A DNA stretch of 60,717 bases. Origin: DATLZM01 sp035559315. GTDB taxonomy: Bacteria; Actinomycetota; UBA4738; HRBIN12. Shown here piece after piece: positions 1 to 7,999 of this stretch (position 1 is the stretch's first letter; the number at the start of each line of letters is the position of its first letter). The translations under genes were made by a program, and so were the position numbers. The notes under the pieces are model-generated. The model had not been told where the DNA came from. It worked only from the letters and a program-made list of their open reading frames with translations, and ran no database searches. Location: assembly GCA_035559315.1 (NCBI GenBank), contig DATMBJ010000195.1:1-60717 (forward strand), written 5' to 3'.

Positions 1-459
1 CCGCCGCTCTTCGCGCTCCGCGCGGTGATGCTCGCCTACGAGCGCCGGGCGCTGCTCGCCCGGGCCGCCCGGGCCGCCGCGCGCGGCGCGCTCGTCGTGA
101 GCGACCGCTACCCGCCCTCCGTCCCCGGTGCGCCCGACGGCCCCCAGCTCGCGGGGGCGCGGGGGGGCCGGCTCGTGCGGTGGCTCGGCCGGCTCGAAGG
201 TCGCCTCTACGCGGGCGTGCCCGCGCCCGACCTCGTGATCCACCTCGCCGCGCCGCTCGAGGTGACGCTGGCCAGGAACGCCGCGCGCGGCAAGCGGGAG
301 CCCGAGGCGTACGTCCGGCTCCGCCACGCGCTGGCCTCGAACCTCCGCTTCGACCGCGCCCAGGTCCGTCGGGTGGATGCGGCGCGACCGCTCGCGGAGG
401 TGGTGCGCGAGGTGGAGGAGGCGATCCGCGGCGTCCTGCCGCCGGAGGACGAGGACTGA
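1..459 (+). CDS. Thymidylate-kinase-like protein, 5' truncated by the window edge
   Basis: The reading frame is open from base 1 and ends in TGA at 457-459, so the start and probably the P-loop lie outside the window. A GTG at 25 is available, but the frame continues upstream without a stop. The visible part matches the C-terminal half of the kinase domain in the protein at 1499-3058: a VVSDRYP segment like its LCDRFP, a LEGRLYAGVPAPDLVIHL segment like LERRLYRRILPPDVLIVL, and a common VDAARPLAEV ending. Such dTMP-kinase-fold proteins are common in actinobacterial polysaccharide loci with unknown substrate. The stop overlaps the next start (TGATG), so it is translationally coupled to the sulfotransferase. 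Confidence 0.75.
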   Translation, partial: PPLFALRAVMLAYERRALLARAARAAARGALVVSDRYPPSVPGAPDGPQLAGARGGRLVRWLGRLEGRLYAGVPAPDLVIHLAAPLEVTLARNAARGKREPEAYVRLRHALASNLRFDRAQVRRVDAARPLAEVVREVEEAIRGVLPPEDED

Positions 460-1364
460 TGCTCCCGGACTTCTTCGTCATCGGCGCGGCCAAGGCGGGT
501 ACCACGGCCCTCTACTGGTACCTGGCCGAGCACCCGGCGATCTTCATGAGCCCCATCAAGGAGCCCAACTTCTTCGCCTACGGGCTCGACGAGCGGGGCC
601 GCCTCCTGTACGGGGACCCCGAGCTGCACCGGTTCCCGGTCCGGACCCGGGAGGAGTACGAGCGGCTGTTCGCGGGGGCCGGGGACGCGGCGGTGGTGGG
701 CGAGGCCTCGGCGATCTACCTGGAGTGCCCACAGGCCGCCGGTCGGATCGGCGCCGCCGTGCCCGGGGCCAGGATCGTCTGCGGGCTCCGGGACCCGGTG
801 GACCGCGCGTACTCCGACTACCTGATGCACCTCCGCAGCCGCGGGAACCGGTTCGATCCCGCGCGCGACCTCTCCCCGGACGCGGCCTGGGCACGGCCCG
901 ACTCCCACTGGATGCGGATCGGGCGCTACGCCGAGCTGCTGGCCCCCTACTTCGAGACGTTCCCCCGGGACCGGATCCACATCTACCTGTTCGACGACCT
1001 CCGGCGGGACCCGCTCGGGGTCGTTCGGGGCGTCTACCGGTTCCTCGGGGTGGACGAGGGGTTCGTCCCGGACCTGGCGACGCCCCACAACGTGGGCGGT
1101 GTCCCGTCCCGCATGCTCGTCGAGCGGCTGCTCATGAACCGCCTCGCGCGAACCACGATCCGGCCCTTCCTGCCCCGTCCCGTCGTCGATGCGGCCCGGA
1201 GGCTCCGCGCCCGGAACCTCCGGAGACCCCCACCGCTCCCCTCGGCGATGCGGGCCCGGCTCACCGAGCACTTCCGGGAGGACATCCTCGCGACGTCCCG
1301 GCTGATCGGGAGGAGCCTGGACCACTGGCTCGGCGAGGAGTCCCCCGTCCCCGTCCCGCCCTGA
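459..1364 (+). CDS. Sulfotransferase family protein
   Basis: A 301-residue cytosolic sulfotransferase-fold protein. The 5'-phosphosulfate loop GAAKAGTT lies at residues 9-16, and the 3'-phosphate motif RDPVDRAYSDYL starts near residue 111. Both are needed to bind the sulfate donor PAPS. The start is the ATG overlapping the previous stop; a longer open frame upstream is only a shadow of the neighbouring gene. Length and motifs fit the bacterial heparan-type sulfotransferase-like group. The acceptor is unknown, but the polysaccharide context suggests a surface glycan. It is one of four sulfotransferase-fold genes in the first 14 kb. Confidence 0.88.
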   Translation: MLPDFFVIGAAKAGTTALYWYLAEHPAIFMSPIKEPNFFAYGLDERGRLLYGDPELHRFPVRTREEYERLFAGAGDAAVVGEASAIYLECPQAAGRIGAAVPGARIVCGLRDPVDRAYSDYLMHLRSRGNRFDPARDLSPDAAWARPDSHWMRIGRYAELLAPYFETFPRDRIHIYLFDDLRRDPLGVVRGVYRFLGVDEGFVPDLATPHNVGGVPSRMLVERLLMNRLARTTIRPFLPRPVVDAARRLRARNLRRPPPLPSAMRARLTEHFREDILATSRLIGRSLDHWLGEESPVPVPP

Positions 1365-1370
1365 TGCGCT

Positions 1371-1391
1371 CGGCGTAGACGACCTACGCCG
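1371..1391 (+). promoter_or_regulatory. Dyad operator (site 1) of the polysaccharide regulon
   Basis: Perfect inverted repeat CGGCGTAG-ACGAC-CTACGCCG. It ends 32 nt upstream of a -10-like TAAGCT at 1424-1429, which serves the gene starting at 1499. No recognisable -35 lies between them, as expected of an activator-dependent promoter. The same dyad at the same distance recurs at five other promoters. Confidence 0.7.
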
Positions 1392-1498
1392 CGGCACGCG
1401 TGAGGTCGCCGGGCCTCGTTCCTAAGCTCGCGGTCGTGGGCCCGGACCGGGGCTCGGGGCGGGCGGTCCGGGCGAGCCGTCGTCGGACGAGGGGGAGG

Positions 1499-3058
1499 AT
1501 GAGCGCGCTGCGCGAGGTCCAGGAGCCCCGGGCGGGCGTCCCCGCCCGGGCGGCCGGCGCGGCCTCGGCCGTCGCCCCGCCGGGTGACGGGCCCCTCGAC
1601 CTCGTCCTCGAGCTGGCCGCGGCCCTGGACGCGGAGGGGGTCCGCTACTGCCACTGGAAGAGCAACGCGTCGATCGCGCGGGCGCTGGCGGGGGACGACG
1701 ACCTCGACCTCCTGGTGAGCCGGGCCGACGCCCAGCGCTTCGAGGCGGTCCTGCGGCGGCTCGGGTTCCGGGAGGCGGCGCTGCCCCGGTGGAAGGAGCT
1801 GCCCGGGGTCGTGCACGCCTACGGCCTGGACCGCGGAACGGGTCGGCTCGTGCACGTCCACCTCCACCACCGGCTGGTGGTGGGGGACGACATGACGAAG
1901 AACTACCACCTGCCGATCGAGGAGGCGTACGTCGCCTCGGCGGGGCCGGGGGACCCCCTCCCGGTGCCCGCCCCGGAGTTCGAGCTCGGCCTGCTGCTCG
2001 TCCGGTTGGTCCTGAAGCACTGCGCCTGGGACGCGATCGCGAGCCTGCAGGGGTCGCTCTCCGCGAGCGAGCGGCGCGAGCTCGCGGATCTCGGGGGACG
2101 GGTGGACCCGGAACGGGTGTGGGACGTCCTCGGCCGCCACCTCCCGGTCCTCGAGCGACCGCTCCTCGAGCGCTGCCGCCGCAGCCTGGAGCCCGGCGTC
2201 TCTCCCTGGTTCCGGGCCCGGACCGCCGCGATGCTCGAGCGGGCCCTGGCGTCGTGCGCCCGGCGCGGACGCCGGGTCGACGTCTGGCTGAAGCTGTGGC
2301 GTCGGGGACGCACCTTCGTCCGGAGGAAGGTGCTCCGCCGGGGCCCCGATCCGAAGCGTCTCGGCGCGCGTGGGGCCTTGGTCGCGATCGTCGGCAGCGA
2401 CGGGGCCGGCAAGACGACCGTGGTGCGCGACCTCGCCGGGTGGCTCGGGAAGGAGTTCCGGGTCCGCACCGTCCACCTCGGCCGGCCTCCTCGCTCGGCG
2501 CTGTCCACGGTCGTGAAGGGCCTCCTGAGCCTCGCGGCGCGCCTGCGGCGGGCGCCGATGCCGTCCGGCCCCCTCCTGCGCGCCTCCCTCGCCCAGGACG
2601 GCGCGGCGCTCGGGCCGAGGGCCACGGCGAGGCTCGCCTGGGAGGTCATGACCGCCCGGGACCGCTGGCTCGCGTACCGGCGAGCCCGACGCGCCGCCTC
2701 GAACGGCGCGATCGTCCTCTGCGACCGGTTCCCCCTCGCCGGGGTGACCACGATGGACGCGGGCGTCGGGGCGCGGCCCGACGGCGGTCCCCGCGGTCGA
2801 GCGGCCCACGCGCTCCTCCGTCTCGAGCGGCGCCTGTACCGGCGGATCCTCCCGCCCGACGTCCTGATCGTCCTCCGCCTGCCCCCGGACCTGGCCGTCG
2901 CCAGGAAACCGGAGGAACGGGAGGAGCGGGTGCGGCCCCGCGCCGCGGAGGTCTGGACGATGGACTGGGGTGCGACCGGGGCGGTCGTGATCGACGCCGC
3001 CCGGCCGCTCCCGGAGGTCCTGCTCGAGGTGCGCTCCGCGGTCTGGTCGCGGTTGTAG
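1499..3058 (+). CDS. Fused nucleotidyltransferase-like / thymidylate-kinase-like protein
   Basis: A 519-residue two-domain protein. The N-terminal part has HWKSN at about residues 52-56 and an acidic DDDLDLLV stretch from residue 66, resembling the metal-binding core of nucleotidyltransferase-fold enzymes. The C-terminal half is a dTMP-kinase-like domain with a Walker A loop GSDGAGKTT at 299-307 and an LCDRFP lid-side segment. I chose the ATG at 1499 because a GAGGGGGAGG tract lies just upstream; the frame is open further upstream without a better start. Proteins of this build occur in capsule and cell-wall glycan clusters, but their reaction is not established. It heads an operon-like run to about 7.8 kb behind dyad site 1. 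Confidence 0.75.
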   Translation: MSALREVQEPRAGVPARAAGAASAVAPPGDGPLDLVLELAAALDAEGVRYCHWKSNASIARALAGDDDLDLLVSRADAQRFEAVLRRLGFREAALPRWKELPGVVHAYGLDRGTGRLVHVHLHHRLVVGDDMTKNYHLPIEEAYVASAGPGDPLPVPAPEFELGLLLVRLVLKHCAWDAIASLQGSLSASERRELADLGGRVDPERVWDVLGRHLPVLERPLLERCRRSLEPGVSPWFRARTAAMLERALASCARRGRRVDVWLKLWRRGRTFVRRKVLRRGPDPKRLGARGALVAIVGSDGAGKTTVVRDLAGWLGKEFRVRTVHLGRPPRSALSTVVKGLLSLAARLRRAPMPSGPLLRASLAQDGAALGPRATARLAWEVMTARDRWLAYRRARRAASNGAIVLCDRFPLAGVTTMDAGVGARPDGGPRGRAAHALLRLERRLYRRILPPDVLIVLRLPPDLAVARKPEEREERVRPRAAEVWTMDWGATGAVVIDAARPLPEVLLEVRSAVWSRL

Positions 3059-3066
3059 GGGGGCCG

Positions 3067-4626
3067 GTGCAGCGGACGGTCCTCACCCGGGTCACCTCGA
3101 GGATCCTCTCCGACGGGAGCCTCACGAAGAAGGCGTCGCTGAACGCGGTCGCCGGCGGCGTGGACCAGCTCGCCCGCTTCGCCGTGGGGCTCTTCGTGAA
3201 CCCCTTCCTGGTCTCGCGGCTCGGGGACACCGCCTACGGGATCTGGCAGGTCCTCCAGCGGCTGATCGGCCACGCCTCGCCGGCGGGCGGGCGGCCGGGG
3301 GAGGCGCTCAAGTGGACCGTGGCCCACGAGCAGGCCTCGCCCGACCGGGAGCGGAAACGCCGCCAGGTCGGCAACGCGGTCGCGGTGTGGGTCCTGTTCC
3401 TCCCGTTCCTCGCCGCGGTGGGGGCCATCCTGGTCTGGTTCTCGCCAGCGTGGCTCGGGGTCGGCCCCGACGCGGTCCCGACGGTCCGGCTGGTCACCGC
3501 GATCCTCGTCGTGGACGCCGTGCTGTTCGGCCTCGCCTACCTGCCGCAGTCGGTGCTCCAAGGCGAGAACCTCGGGTACAAGCGCCTCGGGCTCACCACC
3601 TCGTTGATCTTCCTGGCGAAGGGGCTCGTCGTGGGGGTCGTGGCGCTGGGGTGGGGGCTCGTCGGGATGGCGTACGTGACCGCCGCCATGACCGTCCTCA
3701 CCGGGCTCGTCTACCTCCACGTGTGCCGGACCAGGGTCCCATGGTTCGGGATCTCCCGGCCCCGCGCGGGCGAGGTCCGGGGCTTCGTCCGGCTGAGCTG
3801 GTGGTTCCTGGTCTGGAACCTCGTGATGCAGCTCATGCAGGCGAGCGACGTGGTGGTGCTGGGCGTCGCGGGGTCCCCCGCGCTCGTCACGACCTACGCC
3901 TTGGCCAAGTACGTGCCCCAGGCGATCACGGTCGCCGTGGCCACCCTGATCTTCGGGATCATGCCGGGGCTCGGGGGCCTGATCGGGGCCGGCGACCTCG
4001 AGCGAGCCCGGCGGGTCCGCACCGAGACCCTCGCGCTGATCTGGCTCCTCACCACCGCGGCCGGAGCGGCCGTGCTCCTGTGGGAGGAGTCGTTCCTCCA
4101 CCTCTGGGTCGGGGCCCGCTACTACCCGGGGGCCGGGGCGATCCTCGTCGTGATGCTGATGGTGATCCAGTTCGCGCTGATCCGGACCGACGCGAACATC
4201 ATCGACCTCACCCTGAACCTCCGGCGGAAGGTGCTCCTCGGGGCGCTGTCCGCGGGGGTCTCGCTGGGCCTCGCCTGGTTCCTGCTCGCGCGGCTGGACC
4301 TCGGGATCGTCGGCCTGGGCCTGGGCTTCGTGGCCGGGCGTTCGATCCTGAGCGTCGCCTACCCCTCCATGATCGGTCGTCTGCTGGGGGTGCCGTTCCG
4401 CCGCCAGCTCCGCGCCGCCGTGCGACCGGCCCTCACGACCGTCGCCCTCCTCGCCGCGACGGCGCTGCTCGGCCCCAGGGTCCGCGTCGGCAGCTGGTTC
4501 GCGCTGCTCCCCTCGGCGGCGGCCTCCGCCGCGGCGGCCGCGGCCCTCGCGTACCTCGTGGGCCTGCCCGAGGGATCGCGCCGTCTCGTGCGGAACCGGG
4601 TCCGGCGGGCGGTGCGGCTCCGATGA
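3067..4626 (+). CDS. Polysaccharide flippase (MOP/Wzx-like membrane protein)
   Basis: A 519-residue protein with about a dozen hydrophobic segments spread evenly over its length, fitting the MATE/MOP exporter superfamily (polysaccharide_synt family). Such proteins flip lipid-linked oligosaccharides across the cytoplasmic membrane. The segment NPFLVSRLGDTAYGIWQ near residue 40 is typical of the first-helix region of this family. The start is GTG 3067, eight bases after the previous stop behind a GGGGGG tract; a longer open frame upstream is a shadow. The last codons overlap the next start (ATGA). The context of glycosyltransferases and a Wzy-type protein supports a Wzx-like role. Confidence 0.85.
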   Translation: MQRTVLTRVTSRILSDGSLTKKASLNAVAGGVDQLARFAVGLFVNPFLVSRLGDTAYGIWQVLQRLIGHASPAGGRPGEALKWTVAHEQASPDRERKRRQVGNAVAVWVLFLPFLAAVGAILVWFSPAWLGVGPDAVPTVRLVTAILVVDAVLFGLAYLPQSVLQGENLGYKRLGLTTSLIFLAKGLVVGVVALGWGLVGMAYVTAAMTVLTGLVYLHVCRTRVPWFGISRPRAGEVRGFVRLSWWFLVWNLVMQLMQASDVVVLGVAGSPALVTTYALAKYVPQAITVAVATLIFGIMPGLGGLIGAGDLERARRVRTETLALIWLLTTAAGAAVLLWEESFLHLWVGARYYPGAGAILVVMLMVIQFALIRTDANIIDLTLNLRRKVLLGALSAGVSLGLAWFLLARLDLGIVGLGLGFVAGRSILSVAYPSMIGRLLGVPFRRQLRAAVRPALTTVALLAATALLGPRVRVGSWFALLPSAAASAAAAAALAYLVGLPEGSRRLVRNRVRRAVRLR

Positions 4627-5783
4627 ACGCGGACGGGGCGACCGGGGAGGGGGCCGGCCGGGTGGCCGTCTTCACCGCGGACGCGGGGGGCGGCGGGGCG
4701 GAGCGGGCGATGCTGAAGCTCGCGGGGGGCCTCGCCGCCGAGGGGCTGGCCGTGGATCTCGTGCTGACCCGCGCCCGGGGGCACTACCTGCCGGAGGTGC
4801 CGCGGGGGATCCGCGTCGTGGACCTCCGCGCCCCCCGGGTCCTGGCGAGCCTCCCGGGCCTCGTCGGGTACCTGCGGCGGGAGCGTCCGTGGGGGATGGT
4901 CACCTCGCTCAACCACGTGAACATCGTGGGCATCTGGGCCCGGCGCCTCGCCGGCGTGAGCACGGCCCTGGTGGCGAACGAGCAGAACACGCTCTCGCTC
5001 GAGACCGCCCACTCCCCGCGGCGCAGGCACCGGCTGGTGCCCCGGCTGGCGCGGCGCTTCTACCCCTGGGCCGACGCCGTCGTGGCCGTCTCGCAGGGGG
5101 CCGCGGAGGACCTCGTGCGGGTCGTGGGCATCCCGGGAGAGCGGGTGCGGGTGATCCCCAACCCCATCGTGACGCCCGAGCTCCGGGCGAGGGCCGAGGA
5201 GCCGCTCGAGCACCCGTGGTTCGGGCCGGACCGGCCACCCGTGGTCCTGGCCGTGGCCCGGTGCACGCCGCAGAAGGACCTGGGGACCCTCGTCCGGGCC
5301 TTCGCGCTCGTGCGCCGGGAGCGGACCGCCCGGCTCTTGATCCTCGGCGAGGGGCCGGAACGGCCCGTGCTCCGGGCGCTGGCCGATTCGCTCGGGGTGG
5401 GGGCCGACGTGGACCTGCCCGGCTGGGCTCGGAACCCGTACCCGTACATGCGGCGGGCGGCCGCCTACGTCCTCTCGTCCCGGTGGGAGGGCCTCCCATC
5501 GGTGCTGATCGAGGCCCTGTTCTGCGGGTGCCCGGTGATCGCGACCGACTGCCCGAGCGGACCCAGGGAGATCCTGGAGGGCGGCCGCCACGGCGCGCTG
5601 GTCCCGGTGGGCGACGCGGCCGCGCTGGCCGGGGCGATCCGGGAGGCCCTCGACGGGAAGATCCCGCGCCCGACCCCCGCGAGCTGGGAGCCGTACGACC
5701 AGCGGACGGTCGCTCGTCGCTACCTCGAGGTGCTCCGAACGCGTGGGGCCGTCCCTGAGAGGAGATCTCCGTGGCGCCCCTGA
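4623..5783 (+). CDS. GT4-family glycosyltransferase
   Basis: A 386-residue GT-B fold glycosyltransferase. The N-terminal glycine-rich acceptor loop (ADAGGGGAERAM, from about residue 19) and the C-terminal E-x7-E motif (EGLPSVLIE, residues 289-297), followed by CPVIATDCPSGPREIL, are diagnostic of retaining GT4 enzymes that use nucleotide sugars. It probably adds a sugar to the lipid-linked repeat unit on the cytoplasmic face. The ATG overlaps the flippase stop by 3 nt, and its end overlaps the polymerase gene by 13 nt, so the three are probably co-translated. Donor and acceptor cannot be inferred. Confidence 0.88.
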   Translation: MNADGATGEGAGRVAVFTADAGGGGAERAMLKLAGGLAAEGLAVDLVLTRARGHYLPEVPRGIRVVDLRAPRVLASLPGLVGYLRRERPWGMVTSLNHVNIVGIWARRLAGVSTALVANEQNTLSLETAHSPRRRHRLVPRLARRFYPWADAVVAVSQGAAEDLVRVVGIPGERVRVIPNPIVTPELRARAEEPLEHPWFGPDRPPVVLAVARCTPQKDLGTLVRAFALVRRERTARLLILGEGPERPVLRALADSLGVGADVDLPGWARNPYPYMRRAAAYVLSSRWEGLPSVLIEALFCGCPVIATDCPSGPREILEGGRHGALVPVGDAAALAGAIREALDGKIPRPTPASWEPYDQRTVARRYLEVLRTRGAVPERRSPWRP

Positions 5784-6979
5784 CCCGCCTCCTCTGCCTG
5801 GTCTTCGTCTTCACCACGCCCTGGGAGGGGGTGATCCGGATCCCGGGGATCGGGACGATCGCCACCGCGGTCGGCATCGCCGCCGCCGCGCTCTGGGCGA
5901 CCACGGTCTCGGTGAGCGGGCGGGTGCGGCGGCCGGGGCCGTTCGTGGTGGCGGTGGCGGCGTTCGTCGCCTGGAACGGCGCGAGCGTGCTGTGGAGCGC
6001 GGACCCGGGACGGAGCCTGGCCCACGTCTACACGTGGGCCCAGTCGTTCGTCCTGGTGCTGATCCTGTGGGACCTGTTCCGTTCGAGGGCCGATGTCCTC
6101 GCCGCCCTCCAGGCGTACGTGCTGGGCGCCTACGTGGCGGTCGGGGGGGCCCTCGTGAACCTCCGGTCGGGGGACCCTTTCTACACGCACTACCAGCGGT
6201 TCAGCCCGGGCGACGTGAACCCGGACGGGTTCGGGTTCGTCGTGGCGCTGGGGATCCCGGTGGCCTGCTACCTGGCCGGGGCCCGGGTGGGCCGGGGGCG
6301 CGCGCTCCGATGGATCAACCTCGGCTACGTCCCGGCGGCGTTCCTCGGGATCGCGCTCTCGGGGACGCGGACGGCCGCCGTGGGCGCCGTGGTCGGCCTC
6401 GCCTTCGGCCTCGCCGCGCTCACGCGGCTGCGGCTGTCCGCGCGGGTCGTCGCCCTCGTCGTCCTCGCCACCGCCGTGTACCTGCTGCTGCCCGTCGTGC
6501 AGCCGCTCCGGTCCTTCGAGCGGCTCGGCACGACCGGGAGCGAGCTCACCCGCGGGGACCTGAACGGCCGGCTGGAGCAGTGGCGGCAGGGCCTCGTCGC
6601 GTTCGCGGAACACCCCGTGGCGGGGGTCGGTACGAACATGTATCGGTCGGTGAACACCCTGGGGAAGGTGGGCCACAACTCGTTCCTCTCGGTCCTCGTG
6701 GAGGTGGGGCTGGTCGGAGGCATCCTCTTCGGCGGGATCCTCGCGATCGCCGTGGCGCACGCGCTGGCCCGGGAGAGGTGGGACCGGGGCTTCTGGTTGA
6801 CCGTGCTCGGGGTCTGGGCCATCGGGGCCTCGACCCTCACCTGGGAGTACCGCAAGACCACCTGGGTGTTCCTCACGCTGCTCGTGGTGGACGCCGTCGC
6901 GGCCGCGCGGCAGGGGTCGGCCGCGTTGGAGGAGGTGCCGGAGGAGGATGAGGAGGAGGCGCTCCCTGCGATCGCGTGA
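5771..6979 (+). CDS. O-antigen ligase / polymerase family membrane protein (Wzy_C-like)
   Basis: A 402-residue multi-pass membrane protein with about ten hydrophobic helices and a large loop near residues 255-300. That loop carries NGRLEQWRQGL and a HPVAGVGTNMY...GHNSFLSVLVEVGLVGG segment, the signature of the Wzy_C O-antigen ligase/polymerase family. It presumably joins repeat units outside the membrane. The GTG start follows a clear GAGAGGAG ribosome-binding site inside the end of the upstream glycosyltransferase gene. The C-terminus is very acidic (EEVPEEDEEE). Polymerase and ligase cannot be told apart from sequence alone. Confidence 0.85.
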   Translation: MAPLTRLLCLVFVFTTPWEGVIRIPGIGTIATAVGIAAAALWATTVSVSGRVRRPGPFVVAVAAFVAWNGASVLWSADPGRSLAHVYTWAQSFVLVLILWDLFRSRADVLAALQAYVLGAYVAVGGALVNLRSGDPFYTHYQRFSPGDVNPDGFGFVVALGIPVACYLAGARVGRGRALRWINLGYVPAAFLGIALSGTRTAAVGAVVGLAFGLAALTRLRLSARVVALVVLATAVYLLLPVVQPLRSFERLGTTGSELTRGDLNGRLEQWRQGLVAFAEHPVAGVGTNMYRSVNTLGKVGHNSFLSVLVEVGLVGGILFGGILAIAVAHALARERWDRGFWLTVLGVWAIGASTLTWEYRKTTWVFLTLLVVDAVAAARQGSAALEEVPEEDEEEALPAIA

Positions 6980-7009
6980 CCAGGGACGCGGAGCCCCCGC
7001 GGTGGGCCC

Positions 7010-7837
7010 GTGACGCTCCCGACCTTCCTCGGGATCGGTGTCCCGCGGGCCGGGACCACCTGGCTCCACGCGTTCCTCGCGAGCCACCCGGACGTCTACC
7101 TCCCCGCTCGGCGGAAGGAGGTCCGGTTCTTCGATCGGTACTACGGGCGGGGGCTCGCCTGGTACGAGGGGTTCTTCTGCCCCGAGGAGGAGGCCCCGCG
7201 GTACGCGGCGATCGGGGAGATCTCGCCCCAGTACTTCTACTGCGACGCCTGCCCGGACCGCATCGCCGACTCGCTGCCCGGGGTGCGGCTGCTGCTGATG
7301 CTCCGCCACCCCGTCGACCGCGCCTACTCGAACTACGGCTTCCGCGTGCAGCGGAGCGGGTTCCGCGGCTCGTTCGAGGAGTTCCTGGCCCGGAGCCCCG
7401 GGATGCTCGAGCGCGGGCACTACGCCCGCTACCTCGACCGCTACCTGCGCCGCTTCGATCGCGCTCGGCTGCTCGTCCTGCTCTTCGAGGAGGTCGTGCG
7501 GGACGACGCCGGCGCGCGCGGGGCCCTCGCCGCGTTCCTGGGTCTCCGTCCGGAGGGTTTCGCGCCCTCCCCGGGTCGGGTCAACCCGAGCACGGTCCCC
7601 CGGTTCCGCTCGGTCGCGCGGCTCACGGTGAGGACCGGGCGCCGGCTCCGGAGGATGCGTCTCGAGCCCGTCGTGGACCTCGTCGGGCGGCTCGGTCTGC
7701 GGGGGGCGCTCACGCGCGGATCCCCGTTGCCACCGATCGACCCCGAGCTGCGCCGGTCGCTCGCCGAACGGTTCGAGGAGGACTTCGAGGAGCTCGAGCG
7801 CCGCCTGGGGATCGACCTCGCGGTCTGGCGAGGGTAG
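7010..7837 (+). CDS. Sulfotransferase family protein
   Basis: A 275-residue sulfotransferase-fold protein. It has a 5'-PAPS loop GVPRAGTTWLHAFL near the N-terminus (residues 10-23) and a 3'-phosphate motif RHPVDRAYSNYGF near residue 100. It belongs to the same broad group as the gene at 459 but is clearly diverged. The GTG start lies 30 bases after the polymerase stop, with only a weak ribosome-binding site. As the last gene of the first operon-like run, it probably sulfates the glycan made by this locus or its precursor. Confidence 0.85.
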   Translation: MTLPTFLGIGVPRAGTTWLHAFLASHPDVYLPARRKEVRFFDRYYGRGLAWYEGFFCPEEEAPRYAAIGEISPQYFYCDACPDRIADSLPGVRLLLMLRHPVDRAYSNYGFRVQRSGFRGSFEEFLARSPGMLERGHYARYLDRYLRRFDRARLLVLLFEEVVRDDAGARGALAAFLGLRPEGFAPSPGRVNPSTVPRFRSVARLTVRTGRRLRRMRLEPVVDLVGRLGLRGALTRGSPLPPIDPELRRSLAERFEEDFEELERRLGIDLAVWRG

Positions 7838-7863
7838 CCCGCCCCGCGTAGGGCCGGTCGCCC

Positions 7864-7874
7864 CCGATCTACGG
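7864..7874 (+). promoter_or_regulatory. Half-dyad operator (site 2), CCGATCTACGG followed by CGATCGG
   Basis: The promoter-proximal arm, spacer and GCGAT extension match the other sites, but the distal arm is degenerate. A more distant CGTAG lies at 7847-7851. It ends 34 nt before GAGACT (7909-7914), a plausible -10 for the sugar-phosphate transferase gene at 8000. Confidence 0.5.
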
Positions 7875-7999
7875 CGATCGGTTGATGCGGCTCCGTGAGA
7901 CCCGATCCGAGACTCTCCACGGGCGTCGGGCTCGCCGACCCGGCGGGGCGGGGTCCGGGAGGCGGGGGGCGAGCCCCGCGTAGCGAGAGGGAACGAGGG

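Noticed and set aside
207..1397. Minus-strand open frame of 396 codons covering the first kinase-like and sulfotransferase genes
   Set aside because: No recognisable domain, and both genes on the plus strand have diagnostic motifs and a coupled start.
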